From Collimonas sp. OK307 (GTDB lineage Bacteria > Pseudomonadota > Gammaproteobacteria > Burkholderiales > Burkholderiaceae_D): a stretch of DNA of 64,000 nucleotides. Positions 10,339 to 20,386 of the stretch are shown here, in pieces. The notes beneath the pieces are model-generated. The model saw only the letters and a list, made by a program, of their open reading frames with translations. It ran no database searches and was not told the DNA's origin. The stretch spans positions 310,001 through 374,000 of the forward strand of contig NZ_FOQI01000001.1 in NCBI RefSeq assembly GCF_900113705.1. Direction: 5' to 3'. Positions within the stretch are counted from its first letter, which is position 1; each line of letters starts with the position of its first letter. A program made the position numbers and the translations under genes.

Positions 10339-10454
10339 GGTCGCAATAAACGCGCATGGAAGCAGGCGCGGCGCTCGGCCGTAAGGTTTTTATCTAACGG
10401 ACGAGTGCAATCTGTTTCGTATTACCACTCTCAACTTAAAAAAAGGAAATAAGC

Positions 10455-10829
10455 ATGAAACCAATCGCAATCCTCTCTTTGCTTCTGGCACTGTCCGCAT
10501 CCGGAACTGCACTCGCGCAATCTGCCAGCACGAAAAACATGGATATGAAGGGTATGGACATGAAGACCATGCCGATGGACAACATGAGTTCCAGCGCCAC
10601 TGCCAAGGTAGCCACCCATCAGGCGACCGGTGTGGTGAAGACTGTTGACACGACCAAAGGCACCGTGACACTGGCACACGGACCTGTCAAGAGTTTGAAT
10701 TGGCCGGCCATGACGATGACCTTTGTTGTGAAGGACAAGGTGTTCTTCGACAAACTCTCAGTCGACAAGAAAGCGACCATCGATTTCGCCAAACAAGGCA
10801 CAGATTATGTTGTTACCAGCGTGAAGTAG
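10455..10829 (+). CDS. cusF: CusF-like periplasmic copper/silver chaperone
   Basis: A 124-residue periplasmic metallochaperone that hands Cu(I) or Ag(I) to CusB. The signal peptide ends at ALAQS. A Met-rich linker (MDMKGMDMKTMPMDNM) precedes the OB-fold domain. The ligands His75, Trp83, Met86 and Met88 have the same spacing as His36, Trp44, Met47 and Met49 of E. coli CusF (AHG...LNWPAMTMTF). It lies 116 bases after cusA with an AAAAGGAAA site before the ATG, and is probably in the same transcript. Confidence 0.93.
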   Translation: MKPIAILSLLLALSASGTALAQSASTKNMDMKGMDMKTMPMDNMSSSATAKVATHQATGVVKTVDTTKGTVTLAHGPVKSLNWPAMTMTFVVKDKVFFDKLSVDKKATIDFAKQGTDYVVTSVK

Positions 10830-10843
10830 TTGTTGCCAGAAAC

Positions 10844-10871
10844 TGGCGCCCTGTTCCGATTCATGGGCGCC
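10844..10871 (+). terminator. Probable terminator of the cus operon
   Basis: GGCGCCC and GGGCGCC form a 7-bp GC-rich stem around a 13-base loop, 15 bases after the cusF stop. The following GTCTTATT is a poor T-tract, so termination may be partial. Confidence 0.4.
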
Positions 10872-10877
10872 GTCTTA

Positions 10878-11303
10878 TTACTCGCGTCTAAAACTGAGAA
10901 TAGCCCTTCCTATCGGATTTCCTGGTACTAACGGATTCGGCATCCAGGCCGTAAAGACGACGAGCGCGTCTCCATCAAGCTTGTATGATCGTTCCTGCTC
11001 GGTGCCGTTCCAGGCTTCATTCCAAGATGAATCAACCTTTGTGATGAACCTGTCCCCATCTATCCGATACCGTCCTGTATAGGCGATCAAAGTACGGAAA
11101 AGTGCCAGCAGTTTCTCATCCGTATTCCCTGGCTCCCGCACCTGTGCGGTAATTAACACCATCATTCGCCCGTCAGAGCCGAACATAAGATGCCCATTGG
11201 GGGTGGCGCCCCACGGTTGGGTGCGCTCCTTTGAGTCCTGAAGCTCGGTATCAAAAGAAACCAATCGCCAGCAACCGTGGAGCTTAGTGTCGCGCTCAGA
11301 CAT
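10878..11303 (-). CDS. Lipocalin-like domain protein
   Basis: A 141-residue cytoplasmic protein of the lipocalin-like (PF13924-type) group. The family pattern is visible: LHGCWRLVSFD near the start, GHLMFGSDGRMMVLI at about residues 47-61, and YTGRYRIDGDRFIT at about residues 88-101. No signal peptide is present. The ATG at 11303 follows a strong AGGAGGG site; a longer reading from 11369 is less likely. Members are thought to bind small hydrophobic ligands, but no reaction is assigned. It converges with the copper operon and shares direction with the OPT transporter. Confidence 0.75.
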   Translation of the reverse strand: MSERDTKLHGCWRLVSFDTELQDSKERTQPWGATPNGHLMFGSDGRMMVLITAQVREPGNTDEKLLALFRTLIAYTGRYRIDGDRFITKVDSSWNEAWNGTEQERSYKLDGDALVVFTAWMPNPLVPGNPIGRAILSFRRE

Positions 11304-11399
11304 ATTCCCTCCTGTAGTAGTTCGCCTAAATGTACCCACCTGTCCAATTTCCGGTGCGGGCCATCGCACACCTTCTGCAATGGCCCCTGCTACTCCAGC

Positions 11400-13460
11400 T
11401 TATGCCTTCTGTGCCGTCAATACACGACGCGAAAATACCCAAGCCACAGCTGCAAATACGATCAGGCCGAGCCATTGCGCGGTATTTTCAAACGTACCGC
11501 CAACCAGCGCCAATGGCGAATCGTTGCCGGTAAAGCCAATGATGGCCGCCAGCAGCACACCCACCAGGCTTTCACCGACGATCAGGCCGGAAGCCAGCAA
11601 GACGCCCCGCCGGTTCGGCGCTTCGGCGTATTGCTCGTATGGCACGCCTTGCTTCTGCGCACGCTTTTTCAAGATGCGTTCGATAATCCAGGCCAGCAAT
11701 GTGCCCAGCACCAGCGTCGAGGCAACTGTCGGCGGCAGATAAATGCCGATCCCGACCGCCAGCACCGGCAAACGCGCGACACCACCACGACGGCGCAACA
11801 CTTCATCGACCGCTACCAGCACCACGCCCAATCCAAGGCCGATCAAGATCATGTTCCAGTTCAGTTGATGGGTAAAAATCCCGGTCGCAATGGCGGTCAT
11901 CAAGGTCGCTTGCGGCGCCGACAAGGCGTGCGCCACATCCATCTCCGCGCGCGGCATCGCCCCGGCAAAACCGTAAGCGTTATACAACAGCTCAAGCACC
12001 GGCGGAATTACCACCGCGCCGACCACGCAGCCGATCAGTAACGCTACCTGCTGACGCCAAGGTGTTGCGCCGACCAGCCAGCCGGTTTTCAGATCCTGCA
12101 GGTTATCGTTGGAAATAGTCGCCACTGCGATCACTGCCGAGGTGGTAAAGATTGCCAGCGCAATCCCTAACTTATTCCCGCTTTCAGTGGCCAGCAAACC
12201 GTCACCGCTGCCCACCAGCAAAATCAGCAAGGAGATCAACACCACGGCGACGATACCAACGCCGGAAATCGGACTGGCGGAAGAACCGATCAGTCCTGCC
12301 ATGTAGCCGCAGGCAGCAGCAATCAGGAAACCGAAGATAACCGCGAACAAGACGCTGTAGGCAACCAGGCCCCACACCATGCCGGCGGACAATGGCGCCG
12401 CGCTCAGGAAGCTGGCAAAGGTCGCTGCCAGGATCGCTACCAGCACCAGCGTGATGGCGATGATCCAGCCCGGCGCAAGATCGCGCTCGGTGCGTGGAAT
12501 ATTGATGCGGCCATTGCCGCCGCGCAGCGCCTGGAAGGAAGTCTTGACGCCTTCCAGCATCGGTTTGAACAAAGTGATCAGCGTCCATACCGCCGCCACG
12601 CCGATGGTGCCGGCGCCGATGAAGCGCACGTCCTTGCTCCACAAGCCAGTGGCATATTTGGCCAGCGTCATGCCGTCCGGGATGCTGTGCATCGAAGTCA
12701 GCACAGGTACAGCCACGCCCCAGGCAATCAGCAAACCGATCAACATGGCGATACCGGCGACGATGCCGATCAGGTAACCGGCGCCCAGCAATGCCAGCGA
12801 AAATCCGGCAGACAACCGCACTACCGCAGGCCCGGCTGCAAACCACAAATTGATGCCTTCGCCCAGCACCCGGAAACCGGATGAGAACAAGGTCACGATG
12901 GCAGCGGTGAAACCACCGGCCATGATGTCGACGATGCCGGTTTCCGCCTTGGCTCCGGCCTTGCCGGTAACCGTGTCGAGTTCGACTTCAGCACTACCGA
13001 CGCGCAGGATTTCCGCAGCCGCCACGCCTTCCGGATAAGGCAGGTCGCTTTGCACCACCATCGCGTGCCGCAGCGGAATCGTGAACATCACGCCCAGCAT
13101 GCCGCCGGCGGCGCAAATCGCCAGGGTTTGCCAGTATGGGAAGCCTTGCCAGTAACCGATCATGACCAGTCCGGGCAGGATAAAGATAATCGAAGACAAG
13201 GTGCCTGCGGCCGAGGCCTGGGTTTGCACCATATTGTTTTCAAGAATATTGGCGCTCTTGAACATCCGCAACACTGCCATCGAAATCACGGCGGCCGGAA
13301 TCGCGGAAGAAAAAGTCAGGCCGACTTTCAAGCCCAGGTACACATTGGAGGCCGTGAATACGACTGTTATCAACGCGCCTAGAATGATGCCCCGTACCGT
13401 CAGCTCGGGCAGCGAAACATTGTCGGGAATGCGACCAGTTTTATTAAACAAATCGGACAT
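11400..13460 (-). CDS. OPT-family oligopeptide or metal-chelate transporter
   Basis: A 686-residue inner-membrane transporter of the oligopeptide transporter (OPT) family, with about 16 hydrophobic segments. The N-terminal region LPELTVRGIILGALITVVF is typical of bacterial OPT proteins, and the region GDNLQDLKTGWLVGATPWRQQ (written here as two parts: NDNLQDLKTGW and LVGATPWRQQ) matches the family's conserved central loop. OPT proteins move peptides or metal chelates with protons; the substrate here is unknown. The ATG at 13460 follows TGGAG, whereas the upstream in-frame ATG at 13493 lacks a site. It is divergent from the iorA-like gene. Confidence 0.88.
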   Translation of the reverse strand: MSDLFNKTGRIPDNVSLPELTVRGIILGALITVVFTASNVYLGLKVGLTFSSAIPAAVISMAVLRMFKSANILENNMVQTQASAAGTLSSIIFILPGLVMIGYWQGFPYWQTLAICAAGGMLGVMFTIPLRHAMVVQSDLPYPEGVAAAEILRVGSAEVELDTVTGKAGAKAETGIVDIMAGGFTAAIVTLFSSGFRVLGEGINLWFAAGPAVVRLSAGFSLALLGAGYLIGIVAGIAMLIGLLIAWGVAVPVLTSMHSIPDGMTLAKYATGLWSKDVRFIGAGTIGVAAVWTLITLFKPMLEGVKTSFQALRGGNGRINIPRTERDLAPGWIIAITLVLVAILAATFASFLSAAPLSAGMVWGLVAYSVLFAVIFGFLIAAACGYMAGLIGSSASPISGVGIVAVVLISLLILLVGSGDGLLATESGNKLGIALAIFTTSAVIAVATISNDNLQDLKTGWLVGATPWRQQVALLIGCVVGAVVIPPVLELLYNAYGFAGAMPRAEMDVAHALSAPQATLMTAIATGIFTHQLNWNMILIGLGLGVVLVAVDEVLRRRGGVARLPVLAVGIGIYLPPTVASTLVLGTLLAWIIERILKKRAQKQGVPYEQYAEAPNRRGVLLASGLIVGESLVGVLLAAIIGFTGNDSPLALVGGTFENTAQWLGLIVFAAVAWVFSRRVLTAQKA

Positions 13461-13693
13461 CGAAACTCCATCACCAAAATTACAATCTGCCAATTATCCC
13501 CGAAACAGTTGCCCATCATCAAAGAATTTGACTTGGGTCTACAATGCCAAGGCACAACTATTCTGATCGAATCATTAGTAATTGCCAGACAACTCACAAA
13601 GTTATCAATTAGATTACACTGGCTGCAATTTAGCTACAGCGAATTCGTCCTTCAATAGGTTATCAACCCCAAGCTGGAAAGGTAGAACCCACC

Positions 13694-14158
13694 ATGACAA
13701 GCCTGAACATCAACGGCAAGCAGCATGACATCGACTTACCGGAAGACACTCCGCTGCTGTGGACCCTGCGCGATCACGTCGGCCTGACCGGCACCAAATT
13801 CGGTTGCGGCATGGCCCTTTGCGGCGCCTGCACCGTCCATCTGGATGGCGAGCCGATCCGTTCCTGTATTACTCCGATTAGCGCCGCTGCCGGCAAGAAA
13901 GTCACCACCATCGAAGCGATGGCTGAAGACAAGGTTGGCCATGCGGTGCAGGAAGCATGGATTGCACTAGGCGTGCCGCAATGCGGTTATTGCCAGGCCG
14001 GCCAGATCATGTCTGCCACCGCCTTGCTGAAAACCACCGCCAAGCCCACCGACAAGGAAATCGACGATGCCATGAGCGGCAATATCTGCCGTTGCGGCAC
14101 CTATACCCGTATCCGCGCCGCGATTAAACAAGTCGCGGATAAAGGAGTCGCCAAATGA
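13694..14158 (+). CDS. [2Fe-2S] small subunit of molybdenum hydroxylase (IorA-like)
   Basis: A 154-residue electron-transfer subunit of the xanthine oxidase family, similar to isoquinoline 1-oxidoreductase alpha subunit. Two [2Fe-2S] motifs are visible: the ferredoxin-type cluster ([16 protein letters not shown], with a further Cys in IRSC) at residues 37-60, and the C-terminal cluster (CGYCQAGQ, then ICRCGTY) at about residues 97-137. No signal peptide is present. It probably travels with the Tat-targeted large subunit. Its stop overlaps the large subunit's ATG by 4 bases. Confidence 0.93.
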   Translation: MTSLNINGKQHDIDLPEDTPLLWTLRDHVGLTGTKFGCGMALCGACTVHLDGEPIRSCITPISAAAGKKVTTIEAMAEDKVGHAVQEAWIALGVPQCGYCQAGQIMSATALLKTTAKPTDKEIDDAMSGNICRCGTYTRIRAAIKQVADKGVAK

Positions 14159-16500
14159 GCGCCGCTTTTGATTTTGAAAAAGATAGCGCTAACACTCCAG
14201 GTGAAGAGGTTAGAGGCGTTGCATCAGTCAGTCGCCGTACCTGGCTCAAAGGTGTCGGTGCGTTTACCGGACTGGCGTTGACGGTTGGCGTGAACGGACT
14301 GGTGATGGCGGCCGATCCGGCCCCGGCAAAAAAATACGGCGGTGCCGGCATGCCTGGCGGCACCGTCAACGATCCACTCGTCTTCGTTTCGATAGGTGCC
14401 GACGGCATCGTCACCATCGTTGCCCATCGCTCCGAAATGGGCCAGGGTATCCGCACCAGCCTGCCGCTGGTAGTAGCCGATGAGCTCGACGCCGACTGGA
14501 GCCGCGTGCGCGTGGTGCAAGCCAATGCCGACGAAAGCCGCTACGGCAACCAGAATACCGATGGCTCGCGCAGCATGCGCCATTTCTTTACTCCAATGCG
14601 CCAGGTGGGCGCCACTGCCCGCCTGATGCTGATTTCGGCCGCCGCTACACGCTGGAGCGTGCCGGCATCGGAGATCACCACCAAAAACCATGAAGTACTG
14701 CACGCCAAGAGCGGCCGCAAGCTGGGCTTCGGCGAGCTGGCAGTCGATGCCGCCAAGTTGCAGGTGCCGCCGGCAGCCCAGGTGCAACTGAAGGATCCCG
14801 CGCAGTTCCGCTATATCGGCAAAGACGTATTCAACAGCGTCGATTTCCGTGACATCGTTACCGGCAATACCCACTACGGCATCGATACCCGTCTCGACGG
14901 CATGCTGTATGCGGTGATCGCACGGCCGCCGGTGTATGGCGGCAAAGTGGCGAGTTTCGATTCTGCCGAAGCCTTGAAAATTCCGGGCGTGGTGCGCGTG
15001 ATCGAACTCAAAGGCAGCCCGCCTCCAGCCAAGTTCAATCCATTGGGCGGCATTGCCGTAATTGCACGCAATACCTGGGCCGCGATCAAAGGTCGTGAAG
15101 CATTGAAGATCACCTGGGACAATGGTCCGCATGCCGGCTACGATTCGACTGCGTTCAAAACCACCTTGCAGGAAGCTGCACGCAAGCCGGCCAAGGTAAT
15201 GCGTAATACCGGCGACACCATGGCGGCGCTGGCGCAAGCCGGCAAACGCATCGAAGCCGAGTACTACATCCCGCATCTGGCGCATGCCACGATGGAGCCG
15301 CCGGCGGCCACGGCCCGCACTGCCAACGGCAAATGCGAAGTCTGGGCCTGCGTGCAGGACCCGCAAGCCACGCGCGACACGGTGGCGGATCGCCTGGGCT
15401 GGAAAACCGACGCCGTGAAGGTTAATGTCACCTTGCTGGGTGGTGGCTTCGGCCGCAAATCCAAGCCTGATTTCGCAGCCGAAGCGGCGCTGCTGTCGCA
15501 AGCGATGGATGGCGCGCCGGTCAAGGTTACCTGGACGCGCGAAGACGATCTGCGTCACGATTATTTCCACACAGTTTCGCTGGAACACCTGGAAAGTACG
15601 CTCGATGCCAAAGGCAAACCGCTAGCCTGGCTGCACCGTAGCGCGGCGCCGACCATCGCCTCCACTTTCGTCGCCGGCGCCAAAGGCGAACAGCCAGGCG
15701 AACTGGGCATGGGCGCAATCAACATTCCGTTCGTGATCCCGAATATCCGCATCGAAGCGCCGGAAGTGGAGGCACATACTCGGATCGGCTGGTTCCGCTC
15801 GGTCTACAACATTCCGCACGCATTTGCTGTGCAATCGTTTGTGGCCGAACTGGCGGCGGCAGCCAAGCGCGATCACAAGGAATTCCTGCTGGAGCTGATC
15901 GGCCCGGCGCGCCAGGTCAATCCGCAAGAGATGTCGGACACCACCAACTACGGCGAATCGCCGGTCTTGTATCCGCTCGATACCGGCCGCATGCGGCAAG
16001 TGGTGGAGCTGGCGACCAAGGAAGCCGGCTGGGGCCGCAAGGTGCCTAAGGGCCACGGCTTGGGTCTTGCCGTGGCTTACAGCTTCATGTCTTATGTGGC
16101 CGCAGTGATTGAAGTGGCGGTTGCCGATGACGGCACGATCAGTATTCCAAGAGTCGACATGGCGATCGATTGCGGGCCGCAGATCACGCCGGACCGGATC
16201 CGCTCGCAAGTCGAAGGCGCCTGCATCATGGGACTGAGCCTGGCGCTGACCGGTGAAATCACTTTCAAGAACGGCAGTGCGGAGCAAGGTAACTTCCATG
16301 AATACGAAGTGCTGCGCGCCTTCAGCGCCCCACGTGACCTGCGGGTCCACATGGTGCCGCATAAGTACGACATGCCGCTGGGAGGTGTCGGTGAACCGGG
16401 CACGCCGCCGATCGCTCCGGCGCTGTGTAATGCTATTTTTGCTGCTACCGGCAAGCGCATCCGCAACCTGCCGATCCGGGATCAGCTGAAAAAGAGCTGA
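14155..16500 (+). CDS. Molybdopterin-binding large subunit (IorB-like), Tat-exported
   Basis: A 781-residue catalytic subunit that hydroxylates an N-heterocycle or aldehyde using the molybdopterin cofactor. A Tat signal is visible at about residues 24-50 ([14 protein letters not shown]), so the assembled enzyme is likely periplasmic. Cofactor-binding signatures include [37 protein letters not shown], and [15 protein letters not shown] near the end, where the catalytic Glu of the family lies. The substrate is unknown. The moeA, moaD and moaE genes in this window supply steps of the cofactor pathway. The region after the stop holds a receptor remnant and not the usual maturation factor genes. 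Confidence 0.93.
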   Translation: MSAAFDFEKDSANTPGEEVRGVASVSRRTWLKGVGAFTGLALTVGVNGLVMAADPAPAKKYGGAGMPGGTVNDPLVFVSIGADGIVTIVAHRSEMGQGIRTSLPLVVADELDADWSRVRVVQANADESRYGNQNTDGSRSMRHFFTPMRQVGATARLMLISAAATRWSVPASEITTKNHEVLHAKSGRKLGFGELAVDAAKLQVPPAAQVQLKDPAQFRYIGKDVFNSVDFRDIVTGNTHYGIDTRLDGMLYAVIARPPVYGGKVASFDSAEALKIPGVVRVIELKGSPPPAKFNPLGGIAVIARNTWAAIKGREALKITWDNGPHAGYDSTAFKTTLQEAARKPAKVMRNTGDTMAALAQAGKRIEAEYYIPHLAHATMEPPAATARTANGKCEVWACVQDPQATRDTVADRLGWKTDAVKVNVTLLGGGFGRKSKPDFAAEAALLSQAMDGAPVKVTWTREDDLRHDYFHTVSLEHLESTLDAKGKPLAWLHRSAAPTIASTFVAGAKGEQPGELGMGAINIPFVIPNIRIEAPEVEAHTRIGWFRSVYNIPHAFAVQSFVAELAAAAKRDHKEFLLELIGPARQVNPQEMSDTTNYGESPVLYPLDTGRMRQVVELATKEAGWGRKVPKGHGLGLAVAYSFMSYVAAVIEVAVADDGTISIPRVDMAIDCGPQITPDRIRSQVEGACIMGLSLALTGEITFKNGSAEQGNFHEYEVLRAFSAPRDLRVHMVPHKYDMPLGGVGEPGTPPIAPALCNAIFAATGKRIRNLPIRDQLKKS

Positions 16501-16544
16501 TCATGTAGGGTGGGCACGCCTTTGTGTTCACTCTGCTCCTTTCA

Positions 16545-16690
16545 CTACCAGTTGTACTTCGCCGATGCGACCAGTGTGCGCTGGTTACCGTAGAAACAGG
16601 TGTTTTCCGACTGGCAGCCGCTCACGAAGGTGCGGTTGAACAAGTTGCTGGCATTCAGCGCCAGGTCCAGTCGACCCACAAAGACGCCAA
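16545..16690 (-). pseudogene. 3' remnant of a TonB-dependent siderophore receptor
   Basis: The minus strand encodes only the last 45 to 50 residues of an outer-membrane siderophore receptor: LDLALNASNLFNRTFVSGC, then CFYGNQRTLVASAKYNW, then stop at 16545. This is the usual final two strands of FhuA/FoxA-type barrels, ending in an aromatic residue. Upstream of about 16690 the homology stops and no start or plug domain is present. This is a deletion remnant, covering much of the 306-base gap between the hydroxylase and the next gene. Confidence 0.75.
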
Positions 16691-16806
16691 CTGGCGTGGC
16701 TGTGGAAATGTGTCTAAGTAAAAGGGAGAAATCTGGAGCGTCAGAGAAAACGGAAATTTAAGTAAGCTAAGCTATGTCATTTTCGAAACCGCAAAGAGGA
16801 GGACGA

Positions 16807-17784
16807 ATGAATTTATCGGCAAAATCACTCTTCATTGGAAGTGTTCTGCTCTATTCACTATCTTGCAATGCACTGGCTTCTGCACCACAAAACTTTCTCT
16901 ATACCAGCTCCGACAACTTAACGCGAATTGAAGCATTGATACAACGCCCGGACATCGGGGGCGTGCAAGTCGTCTACAGCTGGAAGGCGCTGGAAAAAGA
17001 GAAAAATCAATACGACTTCTCACAAATCGAAAAGGATTTGAACTATCTCGATGGGTTGAACAAAAAATTGTTTATTCAGATCCAGGATCGTTTTTTTGAG
17101 CTAAAACATAAAAATGTGCCGCTATATTTGCAGCAGGATCCGATTTATAAAGGTGGCGTTGTCGCACAGTACGACAACCCCGGGGAAAATAAACCAATAG
17201 GTTATGGCTGGGTTGCCCAGCAATGGAATCCGGCGGTGCAACAACGCTATCAGCTGCTATTGAAAGTGCTGGCAGAAAAATTCGATGGCCGTGTATTTGG
17301 CGTCAACCTTCCGGAAACCGCGATCGATCCCGACGTGAAGCACGACAAAACCGGATTCAGCTGCGAAAAATATTTTAATGCGGAAATGGAAAATCTCGAT
17401 TTTGCCAAAAAGGCATTTAAACAGTCGCATGTGGTCCAATACGTCAATTTCTGGCCATGCGAATGGGATAACGATCACAAATATATGTCGCGCCTGTTTG
17501 CTTTTGCCGAACAGAACCACATTGGTCTGGGCGGCCCCGACGTCGTCCCGAATAAAGCAGCACAGATGAAAAATGCCTATCCGTTTTTCCATCAGTACAA
17601 AGGCAAACTCAGCCTGGTAGCAATGGCCGTGCAGGAACCGACACTAACCTATACCAATCCCAAAACAAAGAAACCGTTTACCCGCGATGAATTTTCCGAC
17701 TACGCGGAGAATTACCTGGGCGTAGACATTATCTTCTGGAGTACCGCATCCCCATGGTTGAACCAGGGCCAGTCGCCGGAATGA
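16807..17784 (+). CDS. Secreted TIM-barrel glycosidase-like protein, function unknown
   Basis: A 325-residue exported protein. The start at 16807 follows AGAGGAGGA; the signal peptide ends near ALASA (about residue 26). The mature part begins like clan GH-A hydrolases: VVYSWKALEKEKNQYDFSQIE, split here as VVYSWKALEKEK and NQYDFSQIEKDL. Candidate catalytic acids are the Glu in GVNLPETAID (strand 4 position) and the Glu in MAVQEPTLTY (strand 7 position). No family is assigned with certainty. It is visibly less GC-rich than its neighbours (20 G/C in the 60 bases 17041-17100), and it stands beside a receptor remnant, which suggests transfer. Confidence 0.75.
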   Translation: MNLSAKSLFIGSVLLYSLSCNALASAPQNFLYTSSDNLTRIEALIQRPDIGGVQVVYSWKALEKEKNQYDFSQIEKDLNYLDGLNKKLFIQIQDRFFELKHKNVPLYLQQDPIYKGGVVAQYDNPGENKPIGYGWVAQQWNPAVQQRYQLLLKVLAEKFDGRVFGVNLPETAIDPDVKHDKTGFSCEKYFNAEMENLDFAKKAFKQSHVVQYVNFWPCEWDNDHKYMSRLFAFAEQNHIGLGGPDVVPNKAAQMKNAYPFFHQYKGKLSLVAMAVQEPTLTYTNPKTKKPFTRDEFSDYAENYLGVDIIFWSTASPWLNQGQSPE

Positions 17785-17804
17785 AGATTGCACCGTGCCA
17801 GCCC

Positions 17805-17830
17805 AAGCTGCTTTGCTCAAAGCAGCTTTT
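17805..17830. terminator. Bidirectional terminator between the glycosidase-like gene and rraA
   Basis: AAGCTGCTTT and AAAGCAGCTT form a perfect 10-bp stem around GCTC, with TT following on the plus strand. The rraA stop codon lies inside the hairpin. It can serve both convergent genes. Confidence 0.6.
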
Positions 17831-18311
17831 GGCTAGCCACCAGCACGCCGTCGGCATCGGCATAAATCCATGCGCCCGGCGCAATCGTCACGCCGGCAAT
17901 GGAGACGCTGATATCGCGCTCCCCTACCCCTTTGCGAACGCTGCGTTGCGGGTGCAACGCCAACGCACGCACGCCGATATCGCAGGCGTTCAGCTCAGCC
18001 GAGTCGCGTACGCAGCCATTCACGACAATGCCGGCCCAACCGTTCTTTTGCGCCAGCACGCCGAGATTGCCGCCAACCAGGGCGCAACGCAAGCTGCCAC
18101 CGCCGTCGATCACCAGCACCTGGCCGTTACCATCGGTTTCCAGCGTGCTGCGCACCAGAACATTGTCTTCATGCACCTTGAGGGTACGCGCCGGACCGTA
18201 AAATGCCTGGCGTTTGCCCAAGGCGATAAATACCGGAGGCAACACCGCCAACGCGGCAGTACCCAGCTTGTCTTCGTTAGCGTCACATAAATCGCAGGTA
18301 GAAAAAATCAT
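17817..18311 (-). CDS. rraA: RraA-family protein (RNase E regulator / HMG aldolase type)
   Basis: A 164-residue protein of the RraA family. Members either bind and inhibit RNase E or act as 4-hydroxy-4-methyl-2-oxoglutarate/oxaloacetate aldolase-decarboxylases. The start STCDLCDAN and the core [23 protein letters not shown] (here as [13 protein letters not shown] and [10 protein letters not shown]), then [11 protein letters not shown], fit the family closely; the Arg-Asp of CVRD is the metal/substrate region of the aldolase form. Length matches E. coli RraA (161). The start follows GGAGATGCA. Which activity it has here is not decided by sequence. Confidence 0.88.
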   Translation of the reverse strand: MIFSTCDLCDANEDKLGTAALAVLPPVFIALGKRQAFYGPARTLKVHEDNVLVRSTLETDGNGQVLVIDGGGSLRCALVGGNLGVLAQKNGWAGIVVNGCVRDSAELNACDIGVRALALHPQRSVRKGVGERDISVSIAGVTIAPGAWIYADADGVLVASQKLL

Positions 18312-18369
18312 TGCATCTCCATCGCAAGGGAGTGAAAAGAAAACTGTAAATGGAAGCTATAAACCGGAA

Positions 18370-20166
18370 TTAATCGTCCGATGAAAACGTCAGGCCGCCG
18401 AATTTCTTGACACTATACATCCGCTTGTCGGCTACCTTCAACAAGGTTTCCAGATCGAGGCCGTCGGCCGGATACAGGGCGCCGCCGATGGAGGCGCCGA
18501 TCTGGCAATGCTCGCCGTTACCCATCAGGATCGGCTTGTTCAGCACCGCATAAATCTTTTCCGCAATCGCCAGCGCCGACTCTTCATCGGCTACGCCGGG
18601 CAGGTAGACGATGAATTCATCGCCGCCGAAACGCGCCACTTCATCTTCCTTGCGCAAGGCGTTTTGCAGGCGCAAGCCAACTTCAATCAACACCCGGTCA
18701 CCTTCATCATGGCCATAGTGATCGTTGACCTGCTTGAACTTGTCCAGATCGACGAACAGCACGGCAAACCGGAACAGCGACGGATCGACATCGGTGCGAC
18801 GGCGGAATTCGATCTGCGCGATCAGGGTATCGCGATTGAGCAGGCTGGTAAGGCGGTCGGTGCGCAGATGGCGCTCTATTTCCTGGAAGCTCTTTGCCAG
18901 TTCGCCAATTTCATCGGTGCGGTCGATATTCAATTTGGCAAATGGCCGGCCGCTGCCGATGTTGCGTACCGCCAGCGTCAGCTTGCGGATATCGCGCAGG
19001 ACCCAGCGCAATATCGCGTAGCCGACCAGCAAAGCCAGCAGGATTACCAGCAGCCCCAGATACAAGCTCTTATAGACACTGGCATTGACCGCTCCCCAGA
19101 AATCCGAACGCGGCAACGCCACCACCGCCACCCATTCCAGCCCGGCAGCATCGCGATGAATCTGTGCCGCCACCTCGATCTGCCCGTACTGGCTGGGAAA
19201 TGCGCCAATGATCAACTTGCCTGGCGTCGGCGGGCTGGCAGCCGAGGTATCTACCGGATCGATCACCGCCGTAACCTCACGGTGTTTCTGTAGATAAGTT
19301 TGCACCAATTGCCAGCTTTGGCGCATGAAGGGCGAAGCGACATCGTTGAGATTATTTCTTACAGACAGCCTCTGAGCGCCATTGCGCAGGGCGAAAGCAC
19401 CTTCACCATTCGACGATACCAGCAGGTCGCCGTCGCGCTCGGCCACAAACGCGACGCCATTCTTATCCATCGATAACGTCTGCAAATAGTCGCGTAGCGG
19501 CCGTAGCGACAATTCCCGCGCCACCACGCCGAACACTTGCTTGCTGGCGTCAACCACCGGCCGCGCCAGCATCAGCACCGGTTCATTGCTGGCGGGATCG
19601 ATGAACACTGGCGACCAGGTATCTTTTTTCTGGTTGATAGCATTCAAATACCAGGTCTGCTCGCGCGGCTCGTAGTGTTCCGTTTCCAGGAACGTCATTT
19701 CCGTGGCGGGGCCGCGACTGCGGTACATGTGGACCAAGCTCTCGCCGGCGCCTCTCAACCTGACCCGGAATTCGTTGGCAGCGCTTCGGCGAATGGAGAC
19801 ATAATGGCCGTCCGTACCGGCAAAGCTGATCAAGCCGCCCACCACCGGAAACAGGCCGCTGGCAATCCACATGCGCTCTTCCAGCCGGTTCACGCTGACC
19901 GGAAAAGGGATGGGAGTCGGGGTTTTATTGGCGGCGTCGGCAATCTGATCGGGCGCGACCACCCGCAACGCCGCGCCGGCGTCGAATAATTGCCTGTTGA
20001 TGACGCTGTTGATGCCTCCCATCATGTCGGCCAGGACCTTCTGCGATAACGCATCGGTAGCTTGCTGACCGGTTTGATAGAGCAGCCAGCCGACTGAAAC
20101 GGCCAGACACAACAGTAGCGCTGCAAACGGCAAAATGAATAGGCGTTGCAGTGACGTTCGCTTCAA
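18370..20166 (-). CDS. Membrane diguanylate cyclase: dCache-HAMP-GGDEF
   Basis: A 598-residue sensor that makes cyclic di-GMP. TM1 lies at about residues 10-33. A large periplasmic dCache-type sensor follows (about 35-350, with a YEPREQTWYLNA pocket region). TM2 is near 360-385, then HAMP (NIDRTDEIGELAKSF), and a GGDEF domain from about 430. The active site is GGDEF in ARFGGDEFIVY, and the inhibitory I-site RxxD is present as RKED five residues before it, so product inhibition is expected. There is no EAL domain. It lies 221 bases downstream of clpB, after that gene's terminator. Confidence 0.93.
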   Translation of the reverse strand: MKRTSLQRLFILPFAALLLCLAVSVGWLLYQTGQQATDALSQKVLADMMGGINSVINRQLFDAGAALRVVAPDQIADAANKTPTPIPFPVSVNRLEERMWIASGLFPVVGGLISFAGTDGHYVSIRRSAANEFRVRLRGAGESLVHMYRSRGPATEMTFLETEHYEPREQTWYLNAINQKKDTWSPVFIDPASNEPVLMLARPVVDASKQVFGVVARELSLRPLRDYLQTLSMDKNGVAFVAERDGDLLVSSNGEGAFALRNGAQRLSVRNNLNDVASPFMRQSWQLVQTYLQKHREVTAVIDPVDTSAASPPTPGKLIIGAFPSQYGQIEVAAQIHRDAAGLEWVAVVALPRSDFWGAVNASVYKSLYLGLLVILLALLVGYAILRWVLRDIRKLTLAVRNIGSGRPFAKLNIDRTDEIGELAKSFQEIERHLRTDRLTSLLNRDTLIAQIEFRRRTDVDPSLFRFAVLFVDLDKFKQVNDHYGHDEGDRVLIEVGLRLQNALRKEDEVARFGGDEFIVYLPGVADEESALAIAEKIYAVLNKPILMGNGEHCQIGASIGGALYPADGLDLETLLKVADKRMYSVKKFGGLTFSSDD

Positions 20167-20287
20167 AATTGCCTCAAAAAAAACGCAAAAATTGGCAATG
20201 CCTGCTTACGGATTAGCCAGCATATACCCAGGCGCAGGTGCAGGCACAGGTGCATGCATATGCGAGACACATGCGCAGCATAAGTTT

Positions 20288-20325
20288 AAAAAAAGGCCAC
20301 ACGGCGGAGCCATGCGACCTCTTTT
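20288..20325 (-). terminator. Rho-independent terminator of clpB
   Basis: On the minus strand an 11-bp stem (AGGTCGCATGG with GCCGTGTGGCCT, including four G-U pairs) closes a 5-base loop and is followed by seven T. It lies 60 to 100 bases past the clpB stop. Confidence 0.65.
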
Positions 20326-20386
20326 CATAAAGCAACACATTCAAGCCTGCTGCGATTCTACCCGTTTGCACAGGTAAAATCTGAGC

